A DNA stretch of 60,899 nucleotides from contig NZ_JAGHRB010000019.1 in the NCBI RefSeq assembly GCF_017743995.1, positions 1 to 60,899 of the forward strand. The letters run 5' to 3'. The DNA comes from Ruegeria sp. R13_0. Its GTDB lineage: Bacteria > Pseudomonadota > Alphaproteobacteria > Rhodobacterales > Rhodobacteraceae. Below are positions 1 through 8,260 of this stretch, one piece after another (the stretch's first letter is position 1; each line of letters begins with the position of its first letter). The notes below the pieces were generated by a model, which was not told the DNA's origin, did no database searches, and worked only from the letters and a program-made list of their open reading frames with translations. The position numbers and the translations under genes are program-made.

Positions 1-110
1 CGGAGGATATTCAGGGCATCCTTGATGAAATCCGGACCCTCCGGACAGATATGGCTCAGACCACCCGCAGGCTGAGCACGGTTGAAAAACGCCTGCGCGC
101 CAGACTTTGA
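1..110 (+). CDS. C-terminal end of a gene cut by the window edge (coiled-coil-like)
   Basis: An open frame enters from the left edge (first whole codon at position 3) and stops at TGA 108-110. The visible 35 residues are charged and heptad-like (LDEIRTLRTDMAQ, then LSTVEKRLRARL), which suits the end of a coiled coil. There is too little to assign a function. The stop is 68 bases before the next start, so the two genes may be cotranscribed. Confidence 0.6.
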   Translation, partial: EDIQGILDEIRTLRTDMAQTTRRLSTVEKRLRARL

Positions 111-178
111 CATCGGCGCAATCGCGAACTTCAGGCATGACCTATGGCCATGCTTCAAATGACAATAAAAAGGAGCAG

Positions 179-454
179 ATGATGACAGGACCGGATCCCA
201 GCCTTGTGCCCGTTGATCCGGCGCAAGGCACCCGTTCGGACACCATATCCGAGCCCGTCGCAACCCCTCTTGAGGTCCGCGAAAAGACCGGTTTGACCGT
301 GGCGGAAATGGCCGAACTTATCGGGATGAGCGAATTTGGCTACAAACTGTGGGAGAGCGGCGCCCGCCGCCCCGGAGGGCCCGCGTACAAGCTCCTTGCG
401 CTGTTGGATGCCCATCCGAAAGAAACAGTGGCGCGGCTGAGGCAACACGGTTGA
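179..454 (+). CDS. Small HTH-type DNA-binding protein
   Basis: A 91-residue protein. The ATG at 179 is chosen because AAAGGAG lies just upstream at about 169-175; longer upstream starts have no such site. Residues about 35-80 (VREKTGLTVAEMAELIGMSEFGYKLWESG) have the shape of a Cro/XRE-type helix-turn-helix, with the 'MSEFGYKLWESG' recognition-helix pattern typical of antitoxin-like and phage-like repressors. The N-terminal 30 residues are proline-rich and probably disordered. No toxin partner is visible downstream, since the next gene runs in the opposite direction. The DNA-binding role is inferred from the HTH; the target is unknown. Confidence 0.7.
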   Translation: MMTGPDPSLVPVDPAQGTRSDTISEPVATPLEVREKTGLTVAEMAELIGMSEFGYKLWESGARRPGGPAYKLLALLDAHPKETVARLRQHG

Positions 455-463
455 GTACGGCGC

Positions 464-1432
464 TCAGCGGTAAGTGCGAATGTCCATTGGCGTTGTGTCA
501 ATAGCAGCCAGGATTTCCTGTAGCAGCAGTTCTTCGGCTCGGTTTTTGACTGTGGCCGGGTTCCAGACAACGTGAACATCGATGGCGGGCAGCCCTTCGT
601 AAGGCGGAACTTGCCAAAGGTGCTGATCTCGGACGTCCCGTGCGGCGACATGCAGAGGGAGAGGGCCGATTCCAAGCCCGGCCACGATCATGCGCCGAAC
701 CTCTTCCAAATGGCTTGAGACGCCAGTTATCTTCTGCCCCAATTCGGCTTGGGCTCTCATAACAGTGACCGGTCTCAGTACATCCTGAAGGCGGTCCGTT
801 TCGAAGCTGACAGAGCTTTGTCCCGCGAGGTCCGCGACGGTTAAATCTTTGCGGCCAAAGAACGGGTGGTTAGGGCCGCAGAATAGTCCGAAGTATTCTC
901 GATACAAGCGGCGGTATTCGAGTTTGGGATTGTGATCCTTCACCAGGCAAACCGCAAATGATGCCCGTTTCGCCGCGACCTCGGCGATGGCGTCGGCGCT
1001 GGAATGTACTTCAATCGAAAAGCTCGCATTGGGGTGGTCCGCATGGAAACAGGCCAGGGCTTCGTCGAGTAGAGGGCACACAACGTGGCTTGCCACTGCA
1101 ATCTTGACGTTGCCCTGAACTTCGTCAGTCAGGTCTCGCATCAAAGTTGAAAGGCGCAGCACGGATCCGTTGATTTCAACGGCCTCGCGATAAAGCAGAT
1201 GGCCCGCATCGGTCAGCACAAATCGCCCTGGGGAACGGTCGAGCAGTTTTCGGCCAATCCGGTCTTCGAGTTTCTTGAGGGCCGCAGAAACAGAAGGCTG
1301 GCGAAGCCCAAGTTGATTGGCTGCATCGGTTATGGAGTGGCTTTCTGCAAGAACAACAAAGGTACGCAGCAGGTTCCAGTCCAATTCTCGGGCCACGCGG
1401 TCAGGATCGTATTGGTTGGGCGACTTAGCCAT
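464..1432 (-). CDS. LysR-family transcriptional regulator
   Basis: A 322-residue LysR-type regulator. It has an N-terminal winged HTH at about residues 18-75 (LLRTFVVLAESHSITDAANQL, then QPSVSAALKKLE) and a C-terminal periplasmic-binding-protein-like effector domain. It is transcribed away from the ABC importer that starts at 1525, the usual arrangement for a LysR protein controlling a divergent operon. A palindrome that fits the T-N11-A LysR box overlaps its own start codon, so autoregulation and control of the importer operon are likely. The inducer is unknown but is probably the imported compound or a breakdown product. A DNA stretch near its 3' end (about 559-604) recurs almost unchanged at about 33790-33835. 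Confidence 0.9.
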   Translation of the reverse strand: MAKSPNQYDPDRVARELDWNLLRTFVVLAESHSITDAANQLGLRQPSVSAALKKLEDRIGRKLLDRSPGRFVLTDAGHLLYREAVEINGSVLRLSTLMRDLTDEVQGNVKIAVASHVVCPLLDEALACFHADHPNASFSIEVHSSADAIAEVAAKRASFAVCLVKDHNPKLEYRRLYREYFGLFCGPNHPFFGRKDLTVADLAGQSSVSFETDRLQDVLRPVTVMRAQAELGQKITGVSSHLEEVRRMIVAGLGIGPLPLHVAARDVRDQHLWQVPPYEGLPAIDVHVVWNPATVKNRAEELLLQEILAAIDTTPMDIRTYR

Positions 1433-1445
1433 AGATGATATCTAT
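1431..1445. promoter_or_regulatory. Putative LysR box between lysR and the ABC operon
   Basis: ATAGAT-GAT-ATCTAT is a perfect inverted repeat with 6-base arms and contains TAGATGATATCTA, a T-N11-A arrangement typical of LysR sites. It overlaps the lysR start codon at 1430-1432. Two further ATCTAT half-sites follow within the next 40 bases, before the importer start. Assignment to the adjacent LysR is inference. Confidence 0.5.
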
Positions 1446-1524
1446 ACTCAGAATTTCAATTATCTATTTGATCTATGATTGGAGCATTTGCACTGTAAGG
1501 GCAAGAGTTTACCCGAGGCCCGAA

Positions 1525-2391
1525 ATGTCAATCGAAACCCGCGAAGCGCGCCAGCCGTGGATTTTGCTTTCACCAGCACTTGCCGCGGTGGCATTGCTGC
1601 TGTTCGTGCCATTGATGTTCATAGTGGTCTACAGCTTTTGGCTGCGCACCGCGACCGGAGCGGATCAGGTCGGGTTCTATCTGGACAATTGGAACGAGGC
1701 GCTGACCGATCCGTTCTATCGCGATATCCTGATCAGCACTCTACGCATTGCCGCAATAACAACCATTGTCTGTGCGATCATGGGATACCCTTCAGCTTAT
1801 TTCATTGCCAGATCGAAGGGAAACAAGGCAATTTTGCTTTTGCTTCTGATGCTGCCGTTTTGGATCAGCTACATCATTAGAACGATGAGTTGGATCAACA
1901 TTCTGGGAGTGTCCGGCGCATTCAATTCGGTGTTGTTGTCGCTTGGGATTATCTCTGAACCGATACAGATGCTTTATAATGAAGCGACGGTCATACTGGG
2001 GCTGGTGCACTTCCTCCTGCCGTTCATGATCCTGAATATCTATGTCAGCCTTGACGGGATCGACACAAATTTGGAAGACGCCGCAAACTCGCTTGGCGCA
2101 AGGAAATGGGAAACATTTCTGCAAGTCACCTTGCCACTATCGCTCCCCGGGTTGGCCGCAGGTGGGTTACTGTGTTTTGTCTTGGGTGCAGGGACTTACA
2201 TCACGCCTCTGGTTTTGGGGGGACCGCGTGATGCAATGTTTGCCAACCTCGTTTTCGAAGCCATTATCACCCAACTCAACTGGCCGCTTGGTTCGGCACT
2301 GAGCTTGATGCTGCTGGCAGTGCTGGGGGCCTTGGTGATGATCTATAACAGATATCTGGGCATGGCTCAGCTGATGAAAGGGCTGGGTTGA
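1525..2391 (+). CDS. ABC transporter permease, PotB type
   Basis: A 288-residue inner-membrane permease of the spermidine/putrescine-type (PotB/HisM superfamily) importer family. It has about six hydrophobic segments, the first being PWILLSPALAAVALLLFVPL, and an EAA loop (EDAANSLGARKWETF) that docks on the ATPase. The ATG at 1525 gives the usual length and a clean N-terminus; the frame is open further upstream to 1435, but that extension would read through the LysR-box region. Its stop overlaps the start of the next permease (TGATG at 2389-2393). First gene of an importer-catabolic operon that runs to 10741. Confidence 0.9.
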   Translation: MSIETREARQPWILLSPALAAVALLLFVPLMFIVVYSFWLRTATGADQVGFYLDNWNEALTDPFYRDILISTLRIAAITTIVCAIMGYPSAYFIARSKGNKAILLLLLMLPFWISYIIRTMSWINILGVSGAFNSVLLSLGIISEPIQMLYNEATVILGLVHFLLPFMILNIYVSLDGIDTNLEDAANSLGARKWETFLQVTLPLSLPGLAAGGLLCFVLGAGTYITPLVLGGPRDAMFANLVFEAIITQLNWPLGSALSLMLLAVLGALVMIYNRYLGMAQLMKGLG

Positions 2392-3194
2392 TGGACGGTC
2401 GCGGCAAGATGGGATGGAACCTGATCCGCGCATGGTCGATCGGTGTCTATGTGTTCATGTTTCTGCCAGTGGCCGTTGTCGTGCTGCTAAGCTTCAACGC
2501 CTCGCAATTCGGCAGCTTCCCGATGACAGGGTTTTCGTTTCGCTGGTTTGTTGAGCTTTGGAACAATGAGGCAATTCTGCGAGCCTTCCGGACGTCGATC
2601 CTGTTGGGGCTGATGACAGCGCTGATCTCGACCACGCTTGGTGTTTTGGCGAGCCTTGCGCTGGTGCGCTACAAGGTGCCCGGAGCCAACGCAATCTCGA
2701 CTTTGCTGATTGCGCCAATATTGGTTCCCGAGGTCGTGCTGGCTGTGGCTCTATTGTTGTTCCTGAACTTTCTTGGCATCAACAAAAGCTTTGGCCTGCT
2801 GCTGTTTGGTCACGTGATATTCACCCTCCCTTTCGTAATATTGGTGGTGCAGGCCCGGTTGATCAGCATCAAGCGCGATGTAGAAGAAGCGGCAATGAGC
2901 CTTGGCGCAACTCCGGTTCAGACCTTTTTTCAGATCACCCTGCCGTTGATGTTGCCAGCTGTTTTAGCCGGTGCATTGTTCGCTTTTACGATCAGTTTCG
3001 ACGACATCACTGGCACATTGTTCTGGAAGCCAGGAGGTGTCGAAACAGTCCCCACCCAGATTTTTGCCATGTTGCGCAATTCGATCTCACCCGAGATCAA
3101 CGCGCTTGGAACCGTGATGATTGTCATGACCGTTGGATTGCCTTTGCTGGGGGCCGCCATCGCACGACAATTGGCCAAAAAGAGCGGTACGTAA
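2391..3194 (+). CDS. ABC transporter permease, PotC type
   Basis: A 267-residue second permease of the same importer. It has about six transmembrane segments (for example VYVFMFLPVAVVVLLSFNAS near the N-terminus) and an EAA loop (EEAAMSLGATPVQTFFQITLP). The ATG at 2391 overlaps the stop of the upstream permease, which implies translational coupling; a TTG at 2388 is also in frame. PotB/PotC-like pairs form the heterodimeric membrane channel of polyamine, opine and compatible-solute importers. The substrate cannot be read from the permease. Confidence 0.9.
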   Translation: MDGRGKMGWNLIRAWSIGVYVFMFLPVAVVVLLSFNASQFGSFPMTGFSFRWFVELWNNEAILRAFRTSILLGLMTALISTTLGVLASLALVRYKVPGANAISTLLIAPILVPEVVLAVALLLFLNFLGINKSFGLLLFGHVIFTLPFVILVVQARLISIKRDVEEAAMSLGATPVQTFFQITLPLMLPAVLAGALFAFTISFDDITGTLFWKPGGVETVPTQIFAMLRNSISPEINALGTVMIVMTVGLPLLGAAIARQLAKKSGT

Positions 3195-3236
3195 AAACCG
3201 CCGGATACGAACTGGATACCCGACAAGGAGAGGAAA

Positions 3237-4388
3237 ATGACCAAGAAAATGGACAACACCAACCGGTATGAGCGCTTGCGCGATCGGTATATGAACGGTG
3301 ACATTGACCGCCGCGGTTTTCTGGGGCTGATCGGCGCAGCCGGCCTGGCTTACGGTGTGCAAACGCCCTTTGCAAAATATGCGCATGCGGCCACTGATCA
3401 GGTCCGCTTCGACGGATGGGGCGGCGTGGTTTCCGAAGCCTTTCGCAAGCACGCCTTTGATCCCTACACAGAAAAAACCGGTATTGCCGTAGTCGACGGA
3501 ACCTTCGGTGGCGGCGACGAATATCTGAGTCGCGTCAAAGCCAGCCAGCCGGGAGAGTACAACATCGCCCATCTGTCCGGTGTATTTGACTACGCCCGAT
3601 ATCACGGGCTGGGGCTGACTTCAGAACTGAACGAGGACAATATCCCGAACCTGGAATTCGTGATCCCAAAATTGGTGGACGTGTTCCGCGGTGTAACAGA
3701 TGGCAAGCTGAGCTGTGTTCCGTACGACTACGGCACAACCGGGCTGGCCTATAACCGTAAGCACGTCAGCGATGATCAGATGCAGGAACTGGGCGCGAAT
3801 ATCCTGATCGAAGAAAGTCTGAACGGGAAGATCGGTGGATGGAGCGATTGGCGCACACGCATGTGGTATGCGGCGTTGCAGACCGGCCAGGATCCGAACG
3901 GGGTAACGGATGAAGAGGTCGCTTGGGATGCGGTTCGCGCGCATCGTGATCTGGCTCTGAAATACTGGACCTCGGGCGCTGAATTGATGAGTTTGCTGGC
4001 CGAAGAGGAAATTTACGTGACCGAAGGCTGGTCGGGTCGCATTTATGCGTTGCAGGAACAGGGTCACGATATCGGCTACATGGACCCGCCCAATGGGTTT
4101 GGCTGGCAGGAGTGCCTGTTCGTGATCAAGGGCTCGCCGATGGAAGCCTGTGAGGAGCTGCTGAACTTCATGCTGGCGCCGGAAACTTCGATTGCCGTCG
4201 CCGAGGGGCAGAACTATCCGACGGCGCTTGATCCGACAAAAGTTGAGCTGGGCGACAAAATTCCAACTTTGCCAGCGTTCGATCCTACAGGAACTCTGTC
4301 AGGCCTGACCTTTGCCAATCCAGACTACTGGAACGGGCACGAAGCCGAGTGGTCCAAGACCTTTGGCCGCGTCCAGAAGGGCTACTGA
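3237..4388 (+). CDS. Extracellular solute-binding protein, PotD/PotF family, Tat-type signal
   Basis: A 383-residue periplasmic binding protein. The N-terminus is long and contains DRRGFLGLIGAAG, a twin-arginine-type signal, with a likely cleavage site after YAHA (about residue 51). The mature part resembles spermidine/putrescine-type binding proteins. AAGGAGAGG lies directly before the ATG. It sits 42 bases after the permeases and is followed by a strong hairpin and then the ATPase gene. This protein decides substrate specificity. The catabolic genes behind it suggest an amine or modified amino acid, but the ligand is not deducible here. Confidence 0.88.
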   Translation: MTKKMDNTNRYERLRDRYMNGDIDRRGFLGLIGAAGLAYGVQTPFAKYAHAATDQVRFDGWGGVVSEAFRKHAFDPYTEKTGIAVVDGTFGGGDEYLSRVKASQPGEYNIAHLSGVFDYARYHGLGLTSELNEDNIPNLEFVIPKLVDVFRGVTDGKLSCVPYDYGTTGLAYNRKHVSDDQMQELGANILIEESLNGKIGGWSDWRTRMWYAALQTGQDPNGVTDEEVAWDAVRAHRDLALKYWTSGAELMSLLAEEEIYVTEGWSGRIYALQEQGHDIGYMDPPNGFGWQECLFVIKGSPMEACEELLNFMLAPETSIAVAEGQNYPTALDPTKVELGDKIPTLPAFDPTGTLSGLTFANPDYWNGHEAEWSKTFGRVQKGY

Positions 4389-4397
4389 ACGAACCAA

Positions 4398-4420
4398 TCC
4401 CCCGGGGCTGCCCCGGGGGA
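4398..4420 (+). terminator. Strong hairpin between binding-protein and ATPase genes
   Basis: TCCCCCGGGG-CTG-CCCCGGGGGA is a perfect 10-base-pair stem with a 3-base loop and no long T-run. Placed right after the binding-protein gene inside an operon, it more likely protects the 3' end of that mRNA segment or partly attenuates the downstream genes than ends transcription fully. Confidence 0.6.
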
Positions 4421-4446
4421 GTTTCCAACGATCCGGAGAATGTTCT

Positions 4447-5523
4447 TTGAGTTCCGTCACACTAAATAACATCGTGAAGCGCTTTGGATCGTTCACCGCA
4501 GTGCATTCAACAAACCTCGAAATCCCCGAAGGCGCCTTCGTAACTCTTTTGGGCCCTTCAGGCTGCGGTAAAACCACCAACTTACGAATGATTGCAGGCC
4601 TTCTGGACCCGACCGAGGGAGAGATCCTGATCGGCGGCAGGCGTGTCAACGATGTGCCTATTCACAAACGCAACCTTGGTATAGTCTTCCAGAATTACGC
4701 ACTGTTCCCCCACAAGACAGTCGCGGAAAACGTGGCTTTCGGGTTGAAGTATCGCGATGTGCCCAAGAGTGAAATCCCAGGCAAGGTTCAAGCTGCCCTG
4801 GATCTGGTGCAACTGCCGGATGTTGGCGACCGCTACCCCAAGGCCCTGTCAGGCGGTCAGCAGCAACGTATCGCCCTTGCGCGGGCGATCGTGATCGAAC
4901 CCGAGGTGCTGTTGCTGGACGAACCGCTTTCCGCGCTGGATGCCAACCTGCGGGAAGACATGCGGGTCGAACTGAAACGAATTCAGCATCAGATTGGCGT
5001 GACGACCGTGTTCGTTACGCATGACCAATCAGAGGCTCTTGCCATGTCTGACACGATCGTCGTGATGAGCGCCGGTCGTGTCGAACAGGTTGGCTCACCT
5101 TCAGAAGTTTACAACACGCCCGCCAGCGAATTTGTGGCGAATTTTCTTGGCGCATCGAACATTCTGGCGGGGCATTGTGAGCAAAAGGACGCGCAAGGCG
5201 CTGTTCTGGATGCACCGCTATTTGGAAAAGTTCATGTGTCACCGGACAAAGCGGGTCAGGTTCAACAGGGACCGGCGAAGCTGGTGCTGCGCGCCGAGAA
5301 ACTGACATTGTTTGACGAAAGTGCAGCGACCGATGGACTCATTACCGCCCCCGCCCGTGTTGAAACAGTTGATTATCAGGGCCAGACTGTCCGCTATTTC
5401 GTGCGCGTAGGTGACACGCAATTACAGGCTATCAACATGATCGACGACGCACCGTTTACCGAAGGCAGCGCGGTGACCGTTGGCTTCCGCCCGCAGGATT
5501 GCGCGGCGTTGCAAGGGGGGTGA
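4447..5523 (+). CDS. ABC transporter ATP-binding protein, PotA type
   Basis: A 358-residue ATPase. Walker A is GPSGCGKTT, the signature is LSGGQQQR, Walker B is LLLDEPLSALD, and the switch histidine is in FVTHDQSEA. A C-terminal TOBE domain (about residues 280-355) is typical of PotA/FbpC-like ATPases. The likely start is TTG at 4447, because CCGGAGAA at 4433-4440 is well placed and the alternative ATG at 4312 would lie inside the binding-protein gene. It completes the importer that starts at 1525 and is followed after one base by the aminotransferase. Confidence 0.9.
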   Translation: MSSVTLNNIVKRFGSFTAVHSTNLEIPEGAFVTLLGPSGCGKTTNLRMIAGLLDPTEGEILIGGRRVNDVPIHKRNLGIVFQNYALFPHKTVAENVAFGLKYRDVPKSEIPGKVQAALDLVQLPDVGDRYPKALSGGQQQRIALARAIVIEPEVLLLDEPLSALDANLREDMRVELKRIQHQIGVTTVFVTHDQSEALAMSDTIVVMSAGRVEQVGSPSEVYNTPASEFVANFLGASNILAGHCEQKDAQGAVLDAPLFGKVHVSPDKAGQVQQGPAKLVLRAEKLTLFDESAATDGLITAPARVETVDYQGQTVRYFVRVGDTQLQAINMIDDAPFTEGSAVTVGFRPQDCAALQGG

Positions 5524-5524
5524 C

Positions 5525-6856
5525 ATGTCCCATCTGTTCTATCAGGGCCGGGGTCGCAAACCCGTTCTGGATCAGGCCCGCGGCGTCTATATGTGGGACA
5601 AGGATGGCAAACGCTATCTGGACGGTTCATCTGGCGCGATGGTTTGCAATGTCGGGCATTCAAATCCCAACGTGCTGGCCGCAATGCGGCAGCAGATGGA
5701 GAAATCGACCTTCGGTTATCGCCTTCATTTCGAAACCGAGGCTTCAGAGAAGCTGGCCGCCAAGCTGGCTGCACTGTCACCGGAAGGACTGAACAAAGTC
5801 TTCTTTGTCTCGGGCGGTTCAGAAGCTGTAGAAAGTGCGCTGAAACTTGCTCGACAGTACATGAAGGCTGTCGGGCAGGGCAGTCGATGGAAGGTGATAT
5901 CACGGCAGCCCTCGTACCATGGAAGCACGTTGGGGGCGCTTGCCGTAACAGGCTATGAGCCACTGAGTGAGCCTTTCGTGCCGATGTTGCGGCAGATGCC
6001 CAAGATCCCTGCACCAAGAGCGTATCTCGATGGCCAAAACCCGGAAGATCCGGACACCGGCCGCCATTACGCTGACATGCTGGCTGCGAAGATTGACAAG
6101 GAAGGGCCTGAAAGTGTCATGGCTTTCATCGTCGAGCCGGTCGGTGGGGCATCAACCGGGGCGTTGGTGCCGCCGGTCGGTTACATGGAGCGTATCCGTG
6201 AGATCTGCGACGAATATGGTATCCTGATGATCGCTGACGAAGTGATGACCGGGGCAGGGCGCACAGGTCGCTTTCTGGGATCGGATCATTGGCCCGCCCG
6301 TCCGGATGTTGTCGTCATGTCCAAGGGGATCGGGTCCGGGTATGTACCGCTGGGTGCGGTGATTGTGGATGATCGCTTGGTTGAGGCCGTACTGGATGCT
6401 GGCGGATTTGCGCATGGGTATACGTACGCCGGCAATCCATTGGCCTGCGCTGCCGGGTTGGCGGTTGTCGAAGAGATCGAATCCCAGGGTCTGTGCGAAA
6501 ACGCAGCCCGTATGGGGGACAAACTGCTCGTGCGGTTGCAAAGCCTGATGCAAAAGCACGACATCATCGGGGATGTGCGTGGCAAAGGCCTGCTAACTGC
6601 TTTTGAACTCATGGCCGACCGGGATCGCAAGACCCCGTTGCCAAGAGAATGGAATGCCTATCAAAGAGTTGTGGATATTGCCTATAAAAAAGGGCTTATC
6701 GTCTACTCTCGCCGTACGCGCGACGGGATAGAAGGGGATCATATTCTCGTATGCCCGCCTCTGATCGTGTCTGACACGAATTTGGACGAGGTTATTGAAG
6801 GCCTTGATGCTTCACTGACCCAGTTCTCCGCCGAAATCGCGGGAAAGGCGGCGTGA
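5525..6856 (+). CDS. Class III pyridoxal-phosphate aminotransferase
   Basis: A 443-residue fold-type I omega-aminotransferase. It has the PLP-phosphate site FVSGGSEAVESALK (about residue 97), the acidic motif MIADEVMTGAGRTG (about 237) and the Schiff-base lysine in MSKGIGSGY (about 264). The family transfers a terminal or beta-amino group to pyruvate or 2-oxoglutarate. The start at 5525 lies just behind the ATPase stop. It is directly followed by a BKACE enzyme, which consumes beta-keto acids. The inferred role is therefore to turn a beta-amino acid, or an amine further processed to one, into the keto acid. Exact substrate unknown. Confidence 0.9.
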   Translation: MSHLFYQGRGRKPVLDQARGVYMWDKDGKRYLDGSSGAMVCNVGHSNPNVLAAMRQQMEKSTFGYRLHFETEASEKLAAKLAALSPEGLNKVFFVSGGSEAVESALKLARQYMKAVGQGSRWKVISRQPSYHGSTLGALAVTGYEPLSEPFVPMLRQMPKIPAPRAYLDGQNPEDPDTGRHYADMLAAKIDKEGPESVMAFIVEPVGGASTGALVPPVGYMERIREICDEYGILMIADEVMTGAGRTGRFLGSDHWPARPDVVVMSKGIGSGYVPLGAVIVDDRLVEAVLDAGGFAHGYTYAGNPLACAAGLAVVEEIESQGLCENAARMGDKLLVRLQSLMQKHDIIGDVRGKGLLTAFELMADRDRKTPLPREWNAYQRVVDIAYKKGLIVYSRRTRDGIEGDHILVCPPLIVSDTNLDEVIEGLDASLTQFSAEIAGKAA

Positions 6857-6857
6857 C

Positions 6858-7784
6858 ATGTCCAAAATTCTGATCTCCTGCGCTATCACGGGCTCTATCC
6901 ATACGCCATCAATGTCGCCTCATCTGCCAGTCACGGCTGATGAGATTGCCGCACAATCTGTTGAAGCAGCGGAGGCCGGTGCAGCAATCCTGCATCTGCA
7001 CGCCCGCAACCCTGACACCGGACGACCTTCCGCGAGTGTCGACGACTTCATGGGTTTTCTGCCGCGGATCAAGCAATCCACCGATGCAGTCCTGAATATA
7101 TCCACTGGTGGTAGCGCGATAATGTCGCTGGACGACCGCCTGGCAGCTCCCAAGCGAGTCGAACCGGAAATGTGCAGTCTGAACATGGGAACGATGAATT
7201 TTGCGCTTTATCCCGCAGCCGACCGTATTTCCGAGTGGAGATACGATTGGGAAGAACCGTTTCTTCGAAATTCGGATGACCTTGTGTTCAAAAACACGCC
7301 GCGAGACATGGCGCGAATCCTGACCGAAATGGGTACAGAGCGCGGTGCGCGGTTCGAGTTCGAGTGCTATGATGTCGGCCACCTCTATATGTTGCGCCAT
7401 TTCCTTGACCGCGACTTGGTCATGGGGCCGTTGTTTATTCAATTCGTATTTGGCGTTTTGGGTGGAATCGGGCCGGACCCAGAAAACCTGACGCATTTGA
7501 AGGTGATCGCAGACAAGCTTTTTGGGCAGGACTATTATTTTTCTGTTCTGGCAGCAGGGCGCCACCAAATGCCGCTGATCACGATGGCAGCGGCAATGGG
7601 CGGGCATGTCCGCGTCGGGCTGGAGGACAGTCTGATGATTTCTCGTGGAGTGCTGGCGAAGTCGAACGCTGAACAGGTTCAGAAAATCCGCCGTATTGTC
7701 GAAGATCTTGGCCGCGAAGTGGCCAGTCCAGCTGAAGCGCGGGACATGCTGGGTCTTAAAGGTGCGGATAGGACGGCTTTCTGA
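6858..7784 (+). CDS. BKACE-family (DUF849) beta-keto acid cleavage enzyme
   Basis: A 308-residue TIM-barrel enzyme of the family founded by 3-keto-5-aminohexanoate cleavage enzyme. The metal-binding motif ILHLHARNPDTG is at about residues 44-55, the GG/S segment NISTGGSA follows at about 82, and VRVGLEDS is at about 254. Family members condense a beta-keto acid with acetyl-CoA and release acetoacetate plus a new acyl-CoA, with zinc. It starts one base after the aminotransferase stop and overlaps the next gene by one base. The aminotransferase-BKACE order is what a beta-amino acid breakdown route would need. The specific keto acid cannot be assigned from sequence reading. Confidence 0.88.
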   Translation: MSKILISCAITGSIHTPSMSPHLPVTADEIAAQSVEAAEAGAAILHLHARNPDTGRPSASVDDFMGFLPRIKQSTDAVLNISTGGSAIMSLDDRLAAPKRVEPEMCSLNMGTMNFALYPAADRISEWRYDWEEPFLRNSDDLVFKNTPRDMARILTEMGTERGARFEFECYDVGHLYMLRHFLDRDLVMGPLFIQFVFGVLGGIGPDPENLTHLKVIADKLFGQDYYFSVLAAGRHQMPLITMAAAMGGHVRVGLEDSLMISRGVLAKSNAEQVQKIRRIVEDLGREVASPAEARDMLGLKGADRTAF

Positions 7785-8260
7785 TGCAGGTTGTTTTGCG
7801 TGTCGCCGAACGACGTGATGCCGAGCGCCTAAACACAGCACTGCGGCGCTTGTCGAACGAATTGGATGACGAACATATCGCTCAGGCAGCGGACCTTGAA
7901 GGCGTGGCGTGGTCGGATGTGCCGGGCTTTCGCGCTGTTCTGGCCGAAACCGATAAGGTCTTGGGCGTGGCGCTGTATTCCCCGGTTTTTTCAACAACGC
8001 GAGGCAGCGCCGGGATTTTCGTTTCAGATCTATGGGCTGCTCCGGAAGAGCGTGGAAAGCGACTTGGGGCGCGCCTTTTACGTGCGGCTCTGGAAGATGG
8101 GGGCGAGTTGTGGGGCGCCAATTTCATTAAGCTCAGCGTGTATGACAATAGCCCCAACGCTCGACGGTTTTACGATCGTCTGGGGTTTGAACCCCTTCAA
8201 GGTCAAAACGAATATATCTTGAATAACGCCGGATGCGCGGCTCTGAGAGGTGAAGAATGA
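7784..8260 (+). CDS. GNAT-family N-acetyltransferase
   Basis: A 158-residue Gcn5-related acetyltransferase. The acetyl-CoA pyrophosphate loop is seen as EERGKRLGARLL (about residues 87-98), and the C-terminal strand-helix pattern as NSPNARRFYDRLGF (about 124-137). It overlaps both neighbours, so it is translationally coupled in the operon. An acetyltransferase next to a deacetylase-like gene suggests handling or detoxifying an amine intermediate; that is inference. Confidence 0.85.
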   Translation: MQVVLRVAERRDAERLNTALRRLSNELDDEHIAQAADLEGVAWSDVPGFRAVLAETDKVLGVALYSPVFSTTRGSAGIFVSDLWAAPEERGKRLGARLLRAALEDGGELWGANFIKLSVYDNSPNARRFYDRLGFEPLQGQNEYILNNAGCAALRGEE

